A stretch of 64,000 nt of DNA from Adineta vaga (lineage: Eukaryota; Rotifera): positions 3,658,001-3,722,000 of the forward strand of contig CP075496.1 of the NCBI GenBank assembly GCA_021613535.1, in the 5' to 3' direction. The translations under genes and the position numbers were made by a program. The notes beneath the pieces are model-generated. The model saw only the letters and a program-made list of their open reading frames with translations, did no database searches and was not told where the DNA came from. Shown here in pieces: positions 12,656 through 23,324 of this stretch (its first letter is position 1; each line of letters begins with the position of its first letter).

Positions 12656-13285
12656 TTATAATCTCGCTATATATGTATGACATCTTCAATAAAGAAACAG
12701 TTTTCGAAGTTGAGCGATTGGCATTTCGGACGAACATGTGTGTCGGGCATGAGGATGATTTCTTGTTCATCTGGAAATGTTGAAAATGCTGAAATGTCTT
12801 TACCATGAAGTGCATCGATAGCAAATATGGTACCCGTTGTATCTAAATACTTTTCAACTACCCTAAGATCTTTAGAACAAGAATTCACGCTCCACCAGAA
12901 ACACCTCGCCAAATAGTTTTATTCCTTGACGGTAATTTCTCGAGAACATTTATGAATAGTTTTAAGAAGGTAAACCATGATTTCAATGCATGTTGATTTC
13001 CATCTCGAAGAGCTTCGTTGAGACGACCAAAGAAAGGTACTGGCATTGAGTAAAGATATATTGTTGCTGACCAATTCATCTCTTATTAACAAAGTGAACT
13101 GTTGATTAAATTCATTTTTAGCTATGAACACAAAATTCATCACTTGAGAAACAAGTAAAACTAGTTTTTCTACAGCTTTTTCTTAGCGTCAATATGGGTA
13201 AGTCTTCATAACCAGATATTGGATTGCGATTAGCATCTTGAAGTTCTGAAAGAGTCTGTATACAAAACAATGATTCTCCATAATT
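12656..13285 (-). pseudogene. Decayed arginine ADP-ribosyltransferase domain
   Basis: Reading the minus strand from about 13285, fragments in different frames match successive parts of the ADP-ribosyltransferase domain of the intact gene at 17176. They include an N-terminal NPISGYEDLP segment, an IYLYSMP segment, the region ending in the catalytic-Arg motif WRGVS near 12905, then CFWWSVNSC (the STS-like strand) and DEQEIIL (the ExE-like site). At least three frameshifts separate these parts. About 11 codons are missing between the Arg motif and the FWWS strand. It cannot encode a full domain and is a relic of the family in this cluster. Confidence 0.75.
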
Positions 13286-14229
13286 GTAATTTATAGTTAT
13301 TATATTGATTACAATGCATGTTGATTACACATTTACTTCTAGAAGAAAATTAGTTGAGATAAATTATGAGATTTAAATCACATTTGAGATCGCCATTATC
13401 TTCTCTATATTCTTCATAAGCAGTAGTGAACTCGAGCTCAAGTCATCGGTTATTTTTTCATCGTACAGAACTATCATTTTTATACGAATAAAATTCACTC
13501 TGATAATTCTATCATCAATGTATTTATCTTCATATCTTGTTTTTATTGAGAAGTGCACAAAAAGCCAAGTAAAAGATGCGTTTAAATATCAATGGAGTAT
13601 CCATACGGAAAATAGACAGGTATCAAGAGAAAGAATGACTATGGAAGAAAGAATCGTATTAGTTAGAATAAGATAACTTCTACTAAAAAAAAATGATATT
13701 ATTCAATTATTCACTTTTCTCTCGCTCTCTCTCTAGTTTCCCAATAGAATAAATAATTTGTAAATTTTCGGAGTATACATTAATCTTTTTTGTGATAAAA
13801 TAATTCATAACGTTACATGTATATATAGTTCAAAAAAAGTATAATCAACAATTTAGTTTCATCCAAATGATACGATTTACTTCATGAGTATATATAAATG
13901 ATATCGGATCCAACGGAAGAAAAACAACAGAGGATTGGTATATGTTTACTGCCTATCACATGTATGCAAGTATAGATTACATTTGACGTCTTGTTTTTGC
14001 AATTCGATAGAGGTAAGCATGGGTGTGGAACACAGCATGTAGTCTTCGTTTCGTTGGTCTATTTGATTTTCTCAGTGTTATTATAATGCTTTCCATCTCT
14101 AATCACACATATGTACAGTCGTACAATTTGGATATTCCTTTCATCTTGAAGATGATAATGTGACAGTGAATGAATAGCAGACATACACATTCTCATCGAA
14201 AACATCTACTGCTGTAGTCTGATAATAGA
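13286..14229. other. Intergenic region with no recognisable gene
   Basis: AT-rich, with a CTCTCGCTCTCTCTC tract near 13720. An open frame at 13373-13558 on the minus strand has no coding support. I see nothing else. Confidence 0.4.
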
Positions 14230-14460
14230 CAAACATGGATTTCGTTATGTTGAACCTGAGAAGAAGCATGAAGTGAAACGATGGAAAAGAAAAACAAGGA
14301 ACGATCGTGGCTGGAGGAAATGATGAAGGTGACCAAATGATTTATCTATCTTGTAACATTGTTGATGACGAACAATCGATTTATGTTTCCGGTCGTTTAA
14401 ATCAGCATGTGATGTAATGGAGGAAAAAAGCTCGAGAAGGAAATGAATTGAATTGTAAGC
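14230..14460 (+). pseudogene. Decayed NHL-repeat fragment
   Basis: Nucleotide-level similarity to the intact gene at about 18370-18590 is obvious. Both share the AAGCATGAAGTGA motif, the GTGGCTGGAGGAAATGATGA stretch and ATCGATTTATGT. The frame is broken by stops and indels (for example a TGA after the GDQ equivalent and a TAA before the TGGAGG motif). It covers roughly one and a half NHL repeats and lacks an ADP-ribosyltransferase part. Confidence 0.75.
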
Positions 14461-14701
14461 TCTGATTCAGTTCGCAAATAAAAATCATCTTTATCTATTT
14501 ATCTTCTATAGGAAAACAAAGATTTTGTTTTTAAGAAACATATATTTAAAAGAATTAAAAATCTCTGAAAATGACAAAAAATGAAATAATTTCGAGAAAA
14601 GAATATTTTATTGAAAAGATACAAATGAATAAATCTCACTTACATCTAGATCATCATTAATTTGTTTTGAAAAACAGATAACTGTTTTATTAAAAGAAAT
14701 T

Positions 14702-15592
14702 TTATGAATTATAAGGCAATAAACCTTTTTCCTGCATTAGTTTCATCATCATTTGAATATCTTCCGTTTGTTTTTCGAGTGTTTCTTGTAATTGTTTAAT
14801 AATTGCATCTTGAATTTGTGTCTGTTGATCTTGTTTTTCAATAATACTTTCAAGTTGATGAATTGTCTCATTTTTCTCTTCGATTTCTTGTTCTTTCTTT
14901 TGTAGATTTGTTTTCAATTGAGTTATTTCATTTTGTATATCTGTTAAATCCGATTTCGATGATTGACTATTTGAATATGCTTGTTTTCGTTCAATGAGAA
15001 GTTCAAGTTTCTTCTTTTCACCATATGTAATCGAAAACTTTTGATAATCATTTTCATTAAAATTAACTAAATCAAAACCAGAAACACGTTCATTTTTCAA
15101 TTTATCTGCCAATGAATATAAGGTTGGATCAATTCGTAATAAATAATCGTACAATTCATCGACAGAAAATTTGTCAAGTGTTTTTGTTGAAGGTAAAGAT
15201 GCTTTGGCTTGAATATTATTAACGGATATATTCGAGAGAAATTCTATAATAACAAAAAAACAACATTATGCTTCTTATTCGTTTCCTATTTACTTGACAA
15301 ATATGATTCTCCAAGATTATTCATTTGACCAGTGTGTTGTTCTGTAAGTAAATTTGGATCCACTGATGGTGGTGGGTTGATCTGTAACATTAAATGGGAA
15401 TATAAATGATTGGAAGTCTGCTTCTTATTATTGTAACACATCAGGCATAAGTTATAATTTGGACATATTTGACATTTATAACGGTAATCGGAAAATTCAA
15501 ATGCATTACAACCATCACAACGAATACCTGGAAGAAAATGTATTTTTCTACTAAAATAAAAACTAATAAATCTTACCTATGTGTTTAGACAT
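14702..15592 (-). CDS. ZZ zinc finger, SAM-like domain and coiled-coil protein
   Basis: Three exons (15577-15592, 15294-15527, 14702-15243) encode 263 residues. The 5-codon first exon MSKHI leads into a ZZ-type zinc finger at about residues 6-50: IRCDGCNAF, YKCQICPNYNLCLMCY and a terminal HLYSH, giving the two CxxC pairs plus His pair expected of ZZ. A SAM-like helical region follows at about 110-165 (FSVDELYDYLLRIDP, SGFDLVNFNENDYQKF). The rest is a Gln/Glu-rich coiled coil ending in MQEKGLLPYNS. ZZ fingers bind peptides and often N-terminal tails; SAM domains self-associate. The biological role is unknown. It sits among relics of the ADP-ribosyltransferase/NHL family but shows no decay itself. 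Confidence 0.8.
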
Positions 15593-16400
15593 TATGCTCT
15601 AATTTGAGTAAAAATATGAAACTATAATCTAAAATAAAAAAAAGACACTCAGAAAATTCGTCTTATTTTATGATGAATAATACAAAACAGATTGTAATGC
15701 ACTGAAATACTATGCAACGACAAACGCCATTTTATTTCATTATATATTCATCGTTTATATATTTTGTTCTATACAAAAACATGTTCGTCATCGAGAAAGA
15801 AAAAATACAAAACTATTGACGCATTGTTTTACTAAGGAAAGGAAAAAGAACAGTTACCTTGAAATGTGAGTGTGTGTATCATCCGTTTATCCACACTCTC
15901 ACCTTTCATAATCCTTCCTGTATTTTCTATTCATGTGACTGCTTTTTGCCTGTGGGAAATCAATCAACATGGATGAAGGAAAGTCTAGCATTGGTTGAAA
16001 AATCGATTACGAGAAAATGTTGTCTCTTCTGTGCCATAACTTTTGAGGAAATAGAAAGAAATGTGTGACATCTGTTGCTTTTATGATTGAGTGTAGTGAA
16101 AACAAGTTACAACTAATTTGCTTGAAAAATTTGTCGTCGTATCTCTCCTATTCGATTAAATTCCAAAAAGCCTAAAGTCGTTAAGGCTATAGAAAGTTAT
16201 TTGAGAAATATATCTTACCCATCCATACTCTCGAAGAATAAAATCTCGTATTTGTACCTAAAAATGAATAAAAACGAATAATATTCTTGTCATTTCATTT
16301 CATCTAAATCTTCTGATGATTTTTCATTTTAGTCGTACAGGTTTTGATATAGATATTTTCTGAGATGTCCTTTCTCGTATATTCTTTTTATCAATAGTTG
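15593..16400. other. Intergenic region
   Basis: Upstream region of the ZZ-SAM gene and upstream of a decayed NHL copy. The open frame at 15859-16068 has no recognisable motif. No RNA gene was seen. Confidence 0.4.
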
Positions 16401-16407
16401 AAATTCA

Positions 16408-16880
16408 ATGATAAATAGACTTGTCACAAATGGAAATGACGAAGAATCGAAATTAAACCAGTTGATTTATCCAACAGATATGATTATTGATCAAGAAAAT
16501 CGAAGAGTGATTCGTTGTAAAGACCAAAAGCAATGTATTATTATTACTGTAGATATTGACTATCAAGGTCTTGCATTGGATAAAAACCGATTTCTCTATG
16601 TTTTCAATATGCAGAAGTATGAAATGAGAAAATGAAAAATTGAAGAAAAAGGATACGAATTTTAACCTGATCATATTAGTTATCTTCGATTACTCTTTCG
16701 GATTTAGAAAATCATCGTGTCGTGAAATGGAAACAAGATGCTAAAGAAGGAATTGGTTATGGAAAGAATCCTCATTAATTGTCTCGTTCCACGGGTTTAT
16801 CATTTAATAATGAAGGAAACCTTTATATTGTTGATAAATAAAACGATTGAGTACTAAGATTTGATTTAATCTCTGAATGA
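16408..16880 (+). pseudogene. Second decayed NHL-repeat copy
   Basis: The first part keeps the frame for 75 codons and matches NHL repeats of the intact gene downstream (LNQLIYPTDMIIDQ, NRRVIRCKDQKQ, KYEMRK). It then hits a stop, and matching continues in other frames: ENHRVVKWKQDAKEG, then a piece equivalent to the final repeat with FNNEGNLYIVD and a closing RFDLISE. There is no ADP-ribosyltransferase part upstream. It lies 300 nt before the intact gene and looks like a tandem copy that has degenerated. Confidence 0.75.
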
Positions 16881-17175
16881 GGATGTGTCTTTCTACTTTT
16901 CTTTTATAAAAATTTTATTTAATTGAATAAATGAAGAGAAAACATCATTATTTTGTTCTTTTCTCTTTTTCTTTCAAAACATTTATTCCCTATTTTTCTA
17001 AAGACTTGAAGATGTTGAGGTATGTGTTTATAATAAATACAAAGTAATTGTATGGAAAAGAAAACTAATGAAGAAAAAATGAAACGAAACAGGAAATTAG
17101 AAAAAATATTAATAACAACAAAATTTAAAGAAAAGAAAGGATGCGATTCTTTTTCTTTAATTCAAAGTTATTGTT

Positions 17176-18879
17176 ATGTCTGAGCGAATTATTCTTGAAC
17201 GATTTCTTGATGCTGACCAAGAACCAAATCAATCATTAACACCCATCAAAGGCTATGAAACTTATCCACTTGTTTCATTAAAAGAAGCCATTGAGCCAGT
17301 CAAACAATTACTTTATGATTTCGATACAATGGTTGCAATTGCAAAAAGAAATTGTAAGAAACCTAAAGATGGTTTAACACAAGATGAATCTGCTTCGATT
17401 CATTTATATACAATGCAATGGCCCCATCCTCATTCAAGTCTATTTACTCTACTAAATGAAAAACTTCGATCAAAAAATCGAAATGTTTTAACAACATGGT
17501 TTCTCTTTCTTAAACTTTTCTTCACTGCTTTATATAAACTACCATCAATGAAGCGTGTTATCTATCGTGGTGTTTGTGGAAATTTAAGTGACGAATATGA
17601 TGAAGATCATTTCTGGTGGGGAATGAGTTCATGTACTGAAACAATGAATATTATGGAAACATTTATTGGAACTGATGGTGATCGAACTATTTTTAACATT
17701 GAATGTTTAAATGGAAAATCAATTCAATCACATTCGTATTTTCAAAATGAAAATGAAATTCTTCTTCTTCCCGGAACTTATTTTCAAGTTGTTAGTAAAT
17801 GGAAAGCAGCAAAAGGATTATTTATTATTCATCTGAGAGAAAAAATTCCACCGTATCAAACATTGACATCCCCTTTTGATGTTGCTTTGTCGTCAAGAAA
17901 ATCTCTATCAAATCGTCAAATATCATCATCGAAGCTTTTGAGTAAGTCTTTTTTTTTTCGTTCACAAAAATTCAAACATTTCTTTACTTTACTTTTAGAA
18001 ATAATATTCAAACAATATGCAAAGATTGTTGCGGGTGGAAATGGAAAAGGAAAGAGATTAAATCAACTAGATTGTCCTGAAGGAATTTTTATTGATGAAA
18101 ACAAACATATTTATATTGCTGACTGGAGAAATGATCGTATTGTAGAATGGAAATCAAATGAAAAACAAGGACAGATCATTGCAGGTGGGAATGGAAACGG
18201 AGAGAGAATAGATCAATTGAATTATCCAACAGATGTGATTGTTGATCAACAAAATTATTCGATCGTCATTGCTGATCGAGATAATAGACGAGTGATTCGA
18301 TGGAAAGAACAAAAACAAGAAATCCTTATTGAAGATATCGATTGTTGGAGTTTGACAATGGATACAAAGGGATTTCTTTATGTTTCCGATGTGGAAAAGC
18401 ATGAAGTGAGACGATGGAAAACTGGAAAAGAAAAAGAAGGAACATTGGTGGCTGGAGGAAATGATGAAGGTGATCAACTGAATTATCCATCTTGTATCTT
18501 TGTTGATGATGAACAATCGATTTATGTATCTGATAATACGAATCATTGTGTGATAAAATGGAGAAAAAAAGCTCGAGAAGGAATTACTGTAGCTGGAGGA
18601 AATGGTTATGGAAAGAATCCTAATCAATTGTCTAATCCTGGAGGAGTGATTATTGATCATTTTGGTCAAGTGTATGTGGCCGATTGTGATAATCATCGAG
18701 TAATGCGTTGGTGTGAAGGTGATAGAGAAGGTGAAGTTGTCGTTGGTGGAAATGGTCAAGGAAATGAATTGAATCAATTATTTTGTCCTCGTGGCTTATC
18801 ATTTGATAATGAAGGAAATCTTTATGTTGGTGATAGTGGAAATCATCGAATTTTAAGATTCGATTTGATTTGTGAATAA
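17176..18879 (+). CDS. Arginine ADP-ribosyltransferase domain fused to NHL repeats
   Basis: The frame is open from 17176 to the TAA at 18879. A 57-nt GT...AG segment at 17942-17998 is a likely in-frame intron, leaving 548 residues. Residues about 60-220 form an ART-type mono-ADP-ribosyltransferase domain with the R-S-ExE signature: Arg in VIYRGVCGN, the STS-like FWWGMSSCTET, and ENEILLLPGTYF as the ExE site. After a short Ser-rich linker come about five or six NHL repeats (AGGNGKGKRLNQL, IYIADWRNDRIVEW and similar). These should form a beta-propeller. The enzyme class transfers ADP-ribose from NAD+ to arginine. No signal peptide is evident, so a cytosolic role is likely. The fusion is typical of expanded bdelloid families, and relics lie on both sides. 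Confidence 0.88.
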   Translation: MSERIILERFLDADQEPNQSLTPIKGYETYPLVSLKEAIEPVKQLLYDFDTMVAIAKRNCKKPKDGLTQDESASIHLYTMQWPHPHSSLFTLLNEKLRSKNRNVLTTWFLFLKLFFTALYKLPSMKRVIYRGVCGNLSDEYDEDHFWWGMSSCTETMNIMETFIGTDGDRTIFNIECLNGKSIQSHSYFQNENEILLLPGTYFQVVSKWKAAKGLFIIHLREKIPPYQTLTSPFDVALSSRKSLSNRQISSSKLLSKSFFFRSQKFKHFFTLLLEIIFKQYAKIVAGGNGKGKRLNQLDCPEGIFIDENKHIYIADWRNDRIVEWKSNEKQGQIIAGGNGNGERIDQLNYPTDVIVDQQNYSIVIADRDNRRVIRWKEQKQEILIEDIDCWSLTMDTKGFLYVSDVEKHEVRRWKTGKEKEGTLVAGGNDEGDQLNYPSCIFVDDEQSIYVSDNTNHCVIKWRKKAREGITVAGGNGYGKNPNQLSNPGGVIIDHFGQVYVADCDNHRVMRWCEGDREGEVVVGGNGQGNELNQLFCPRGLSFDNEGNLYVGDSGNHRILRFDLICE

Positions 18880-21433
18880 AAATGTGTTTAAAACAAAAAT
18901 TAAGAATAGAATAAATATGTGAAGAAATTTTATCGAATTATTCAATAAAAAAATAAATCGTTTTTTAATTTTAGCGAAAATATTCAGTTTTCTTTATTCT
19001 TTGTAAGTTTTGTAATGAGAAACGATTCATTTCTAATAGAAACTCTAATAGAAATATTTGATACTGTTCGAGATATTTTCATTGTTAACATAACATTTCT
19101 TCTTTTGGAGATTTGAAAGACCGTTCGTTTTATATCCATATCTTTATTCACGTCTATCCTCGTCATCCACACCCTCTTATTGGTAATCAAGAATGTTCAT
19201 AAAAAGTTTAAAGATCATCTTTCATCGATCAAAATCAACATCGTCATTTCTCACATAATCATTCTGATGATTCAAGCAGTCGATCATCATCATCATCGTT
19301 CATTTGTTTCTCGATTGAGTTCGACAAATATAAACAAGAAGTCTGATAATGCATCATCAAATTGTCGGCTAGTTTCTCTAATAATCATCATACGGTATGA
19401 TCTCAATGACTAGAACATCACATCTGGAAATATATTTGAACATGAACGACGATTGCTCAATATTGAATAGTCATTTATTACATAAACGAAATATGATATA
19501 AATCTCTTTATATTGAAGATGATCGATCATATGTCAACGGTGAAACTATGATGTTGAGTTTAAACATACCATGGTTATTATTAATGATCTATCTATGAAA
19601 AGAACAAGTAATGAAGAAGAAGAAGAAGAAGACCATTTTTCTTTAGATAAACAACATGTAAATATAATCAAGAATGTCGAATTTCTATTTGTTTTGTATT
19701 AATAACAAAAAGAAAGACTTGATGTTTATATAAAATGACAATTACAAGACAACAACTGTCGTTGTTTGTTTTTAGTTTGACATCATCTCGACGTGCTTGA
19801 CATAGTTTTCATATTCTTCAATGATTTATGACCACATAATGATAGCGAAAGAAAGATATTTGAAGATATAATCAATAAGATTGATTCATATTCTTTTGAT
19901 CTTCAACTAATCAAGACTTTCAATTACTTTTCGTTTCTTTCGAATAAACAGAACACTAATGAAAAAATATCTCTACTGGTGTTTATTCTAATCGTCGACA
20001 TCTGTATTTACATTGTTCTCTGAACATTCATTACACAGTCTCAGTAGAATATATGTATACGCAAGATTCAATTGAATTTTTTTGCTGGAATGTTACCCTT
20101 TTCTCTAGCTGATGTTTATATGTCTATTGATAAATAGAACAATTTTTTCCTTGAAGAACAAAGATATTTTGCCAAAATAGATGACATATTTGAAGACATT
20201 AGTTAGCTTCTTATTCTATTTCTAAATAGGTCAATATCAGTAAAGAAAATTTTTTTCTCATCAATAACTTCTTATATAGGTCATTGGCTAACAACTGTTG
20301 ATGACGGGCATTATGCCTGATTGATATGCATGCACAAACGTTTCATCACGTAGACTAAAGAAATAATAGAAGGAATGGCTCAGTAGTTCATCTTAACATG
20401 CCTTCACTTCTAATTGACTTGAAAATGGATGTTGATGAGAAAAGAAAAGCAAATGAATAGTATACATAGACAATCAACTCGACGACCGCGCCTCCTTCAG
20501 TTTTCTTTTTCCTGACTTCTTTGTGTATGTATATACATGTAGGTCTGCTTTTCATCATTTCTTTTCTCCTTCTTCCTACTTGCCATGTATATGTATAAAT
20601 CATACAGCAGTGTTGGAACATAGGATATTTTCCTATTGTATATGTATAGTAATAACGCCCCCGATTCCGTTTGTCGAATTATCCTCAAGAGGTATAAGCC
20701 AGTCAGAATGCAATGAGTATTATCCTTTTAGTTGATATATGGAAAAGAGAAAAAAATCGGATAATACAAAGAAAAGAGGAGAAGAAGAAGAAGAAGAAGA
20801 GAAAGAGAAAAAGAGAATATATATGTATATATACAATCCATCTGCCTGCATGATTCTGGTTCGCCGAGCGCAAAAGGCAACAAGACAGATTTGTGTAGCA
20901 TCACCGTTTGTTTGTGTGCTAAAAAGATTCTATTCTGGTAAGTAACCAAAACGAGCAATTTTTCTTCTTATAGATATTTGCAAAGACAAAAAGGAACTCT
21001 AAGCCAAATAAACGAGAATAAATCTATACTGACTAAGTCAAAACAGCAAAACCTATATATGATACACTTGTCGTCGTTATATTTCATATCTATATATAGT
21101 AAACACCAAAAAAAAAAATTAGCGAAATCTTTTAGTCAAGAGTTATCCTCGAAGGCAAAGATATTATCCTTTGCATGCAAATGTCAAGGAAGTCTAATCG
21201 ATAACTTTGTTCATCATTGATCAATCGAAATGATATCTTAATAATGCTTTTCTTTTTTACAAGAATTGAAAATTTTGTTTGGCTATGCGCCAAGTATAAA
21301 TTTGTTTATCATCTGGGTGGGAAACGGTCTTTGAAAAGTTTTACACTCGTATATGAGTATGTTACACAGCAACGGTATATCAACAATAACCAAACCTACC
21401 AATACCAACAGTGGTTCATCAACAAAAAAAATC
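18880..21433. other. Long intergenic region upstream of MEF2
   Basis: About 2.5 kb with no convincing gene. Features seen are a GAA run near 19615-19630, a purine-rich GAAGAAGAAGAAG tract at about 20777-20815 and a low-complexity His/Ser-coding stretch near 19270. It probably holds the MEF2 promoter and 5' UTR. An in-frame ATG at 21353 would add 27 residues to MEF2. Confidence 0.45.
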
Positions 21434-22880
21434 ATGGGCAGGAAAAAAATCAATATTACACGTATTATTGACGAGCGTACTCGTCAAGTTACTTTTACAA
21501 AACGAAAATTTGGTTTAATGAAAAAAGCCTATGAATTATCTGTTTTATGTGGTTGTGAAATAGCACTAATGATCTTCAATAGCAATGATCGATTATTTCA
21601 ATATGCATCGTCGGACATGGATAAAGTCCTTTTAAAATATGCCGATTATAATGAACCACATGAATCATGTACTAATGTCGATATAATCGATGTAAGTTTA
21701 CAGAATATCGTAAAAAGAATTATTCATTCTCTGTTTTTATTGAAGATTTTAAATAAAAAAATCAAACCGACACAAATGAACATTTCGAATACAAATGAAG
21801 ATCATCAACTTATGGATCAAAATGATGACAATAGTGGTGAACAAACAGACAGTGGAATTAGTAGTACATTTACAAATGATATCGAACAAATGTTTGCTGA
21901 CACGGTTAATAATGTAAATATAAAATTTCACCTTTTATTATTATTGTAGAAAATTATTCTTAATCTTTGGATTTTAGTTTCTTGTGAATAGCAATTTAAA
22001 TTGTTCTTCAAGCAATGGACATGATTTAACATTCCTCAACAATACAAATACTACTGTTCTACCCGATTTTCAATATTTAACATCACCATCAAGTGAACAA
22101 CAATTGACGCCACCACCTTCACTAGGAACAACAACAACGAATCACATTCCCATTTATCCTATTCCGAAATCTGTTGATTGTAATCAGTATGGAAATAACA
22201 TTACCAATAATAATCATTCGAATATAAATCATGTAAAGAAAATTTCTTCGAAAAGAAAAAAAAGATTTGATATATCTCTGATTTTCCTAGATGAAACAAC
22301 AGCCAACAATGAACAGTTTTACAACTCAACAACCAATAACGAATATTGGTCGAATTATGACTGGTTTGTATTGCAATCAAGAAGATTAACTTATACTTAC
22401 GATGTTTGTTGTAGTTGGTCCGGATATGAGCGTTTCTGCTATTGATATCAGTGCACTTGCATCACAATTAACGTCGAATTTCTTAGCATCACTAACTAAT
22501 GCTGCTGTTGTAACAAATAATAACAATTCAACATCAAATTTACCAATCAAGTACCACAAAAGAAAATCTATGCTTCTCATTTATATTGATCGTCTTCTTT
22601 TTTTAGTATAATAAATCGTGATTGTCAAACAACAAATGTCGGGTCAGCTCAAACAATCATGTTAACAAACAGTCCGAATTCAATTATTCTTACCGGCCAG
22701 CAACAACAACAACAGCAGCAGCAGCAGCAACAACAACAACAACAACAACCAATGAATCGAAATCTAATTAAGCAAGAACAACTCGTCTACACGACAACAG
22801 CACCAATACAGACAAATATGGGTCGAAATGAGTTGTGTTATGAGCCAACGAGTTCTAAACCAACTCGTTTATGGCAATAA
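21434..22880 (+). CDS. MEF2: Myocyte enhancer factor 2 (MADS-box transcription factor)
   Basis: Six exons: 21434-21691, 21746-21913, 21978-22232, 22291-22363, 22415-22550 and 22607-22880, giving 387 residues. The N-terminus is a near-perfect MADS box ([38 protein letters not shown]) followed by the MEF2 extension ([34 protein letters not shown]). The start was put at MGRKK because all MEF2 proteins begin there. The rest is Asn/Ser/Thr-rich, with a poly-Gln run encoded at 22698-22749. It binds AT-rich MEF2 sites as a dimer and regulates muscle and neuronal genes. The only MADS gene in the window. Confidence 0.95.
22698..22749 (+). repeat. CAG/CAA repeat coding for poly-Gln in MEF2
   Basis: Seventeen consecutive Gln codons, mostly CAA with an internal block of CAG. 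The mixed codons limit slippage. It lies in the transactivation part of MEF2. Confidence 0.9.
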
Positions 22881-23324
22881 AACATTTCCATCAATTATTA
22901 ATTCCGTTAAATATAAAAAGACATTTTCCAAAACATATTTAATAAAACACTTCTAAACATACACATAAAGAGTTCCTTTGTTCTTTCCTAATTCCGTCAA
23001 CCGTTCCTTCATTTTGCTTGTTTTTTAAATATAACCTCAATAATACCTTGATGAATTTTTTTCTTTTCTTTTTTTCGCTTTTTAATCTATTCCGACACAC
23101 ACACACACATTATCTATTTTCATTTTGTTCAATTCTTCTTTTGTCTTGTCGTTTTATGCATATATAAGTTATACGTACATACACACATATACATATATAT
23201 TTTAGAAAAATTCAAGTTTTCTCTTGTAAATTATCTGTTTGAAAGAAAGAAAAAATAGTTAGTTAGATTAAAAAAAAAATAATAATACATAGACAAAGGA
23301 AATATTTCACAAAACTAATGTTAT
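22881..23324. other. Convergent 3' ends of MEF2 and RAD17
   Basis: About 440 nt of 3' UTR sequence for the two convergent genes. It contains a short CA run near 23096 and T-rich tracts. No gene was seen. Confidence 0.45.

Noticed and set aside
18154-18777. Long minus-strand open frame of 207 codons
   Set aside because: It is the antisense shadow of the repetitive NHL coding region; its Ile/Ser-rich repeats mirror the sense repeats.
19180-19413. Open frame with a His run
   Set aside because: Produced by a CAT-rich low-complexity stretch; no homology.
19615-20825. GAA/GAAGAA tracts upstream of MEF2 as possible regulatory repeats
   Set aside because: Simple purine runs are common across the window and nothing ties these to function.
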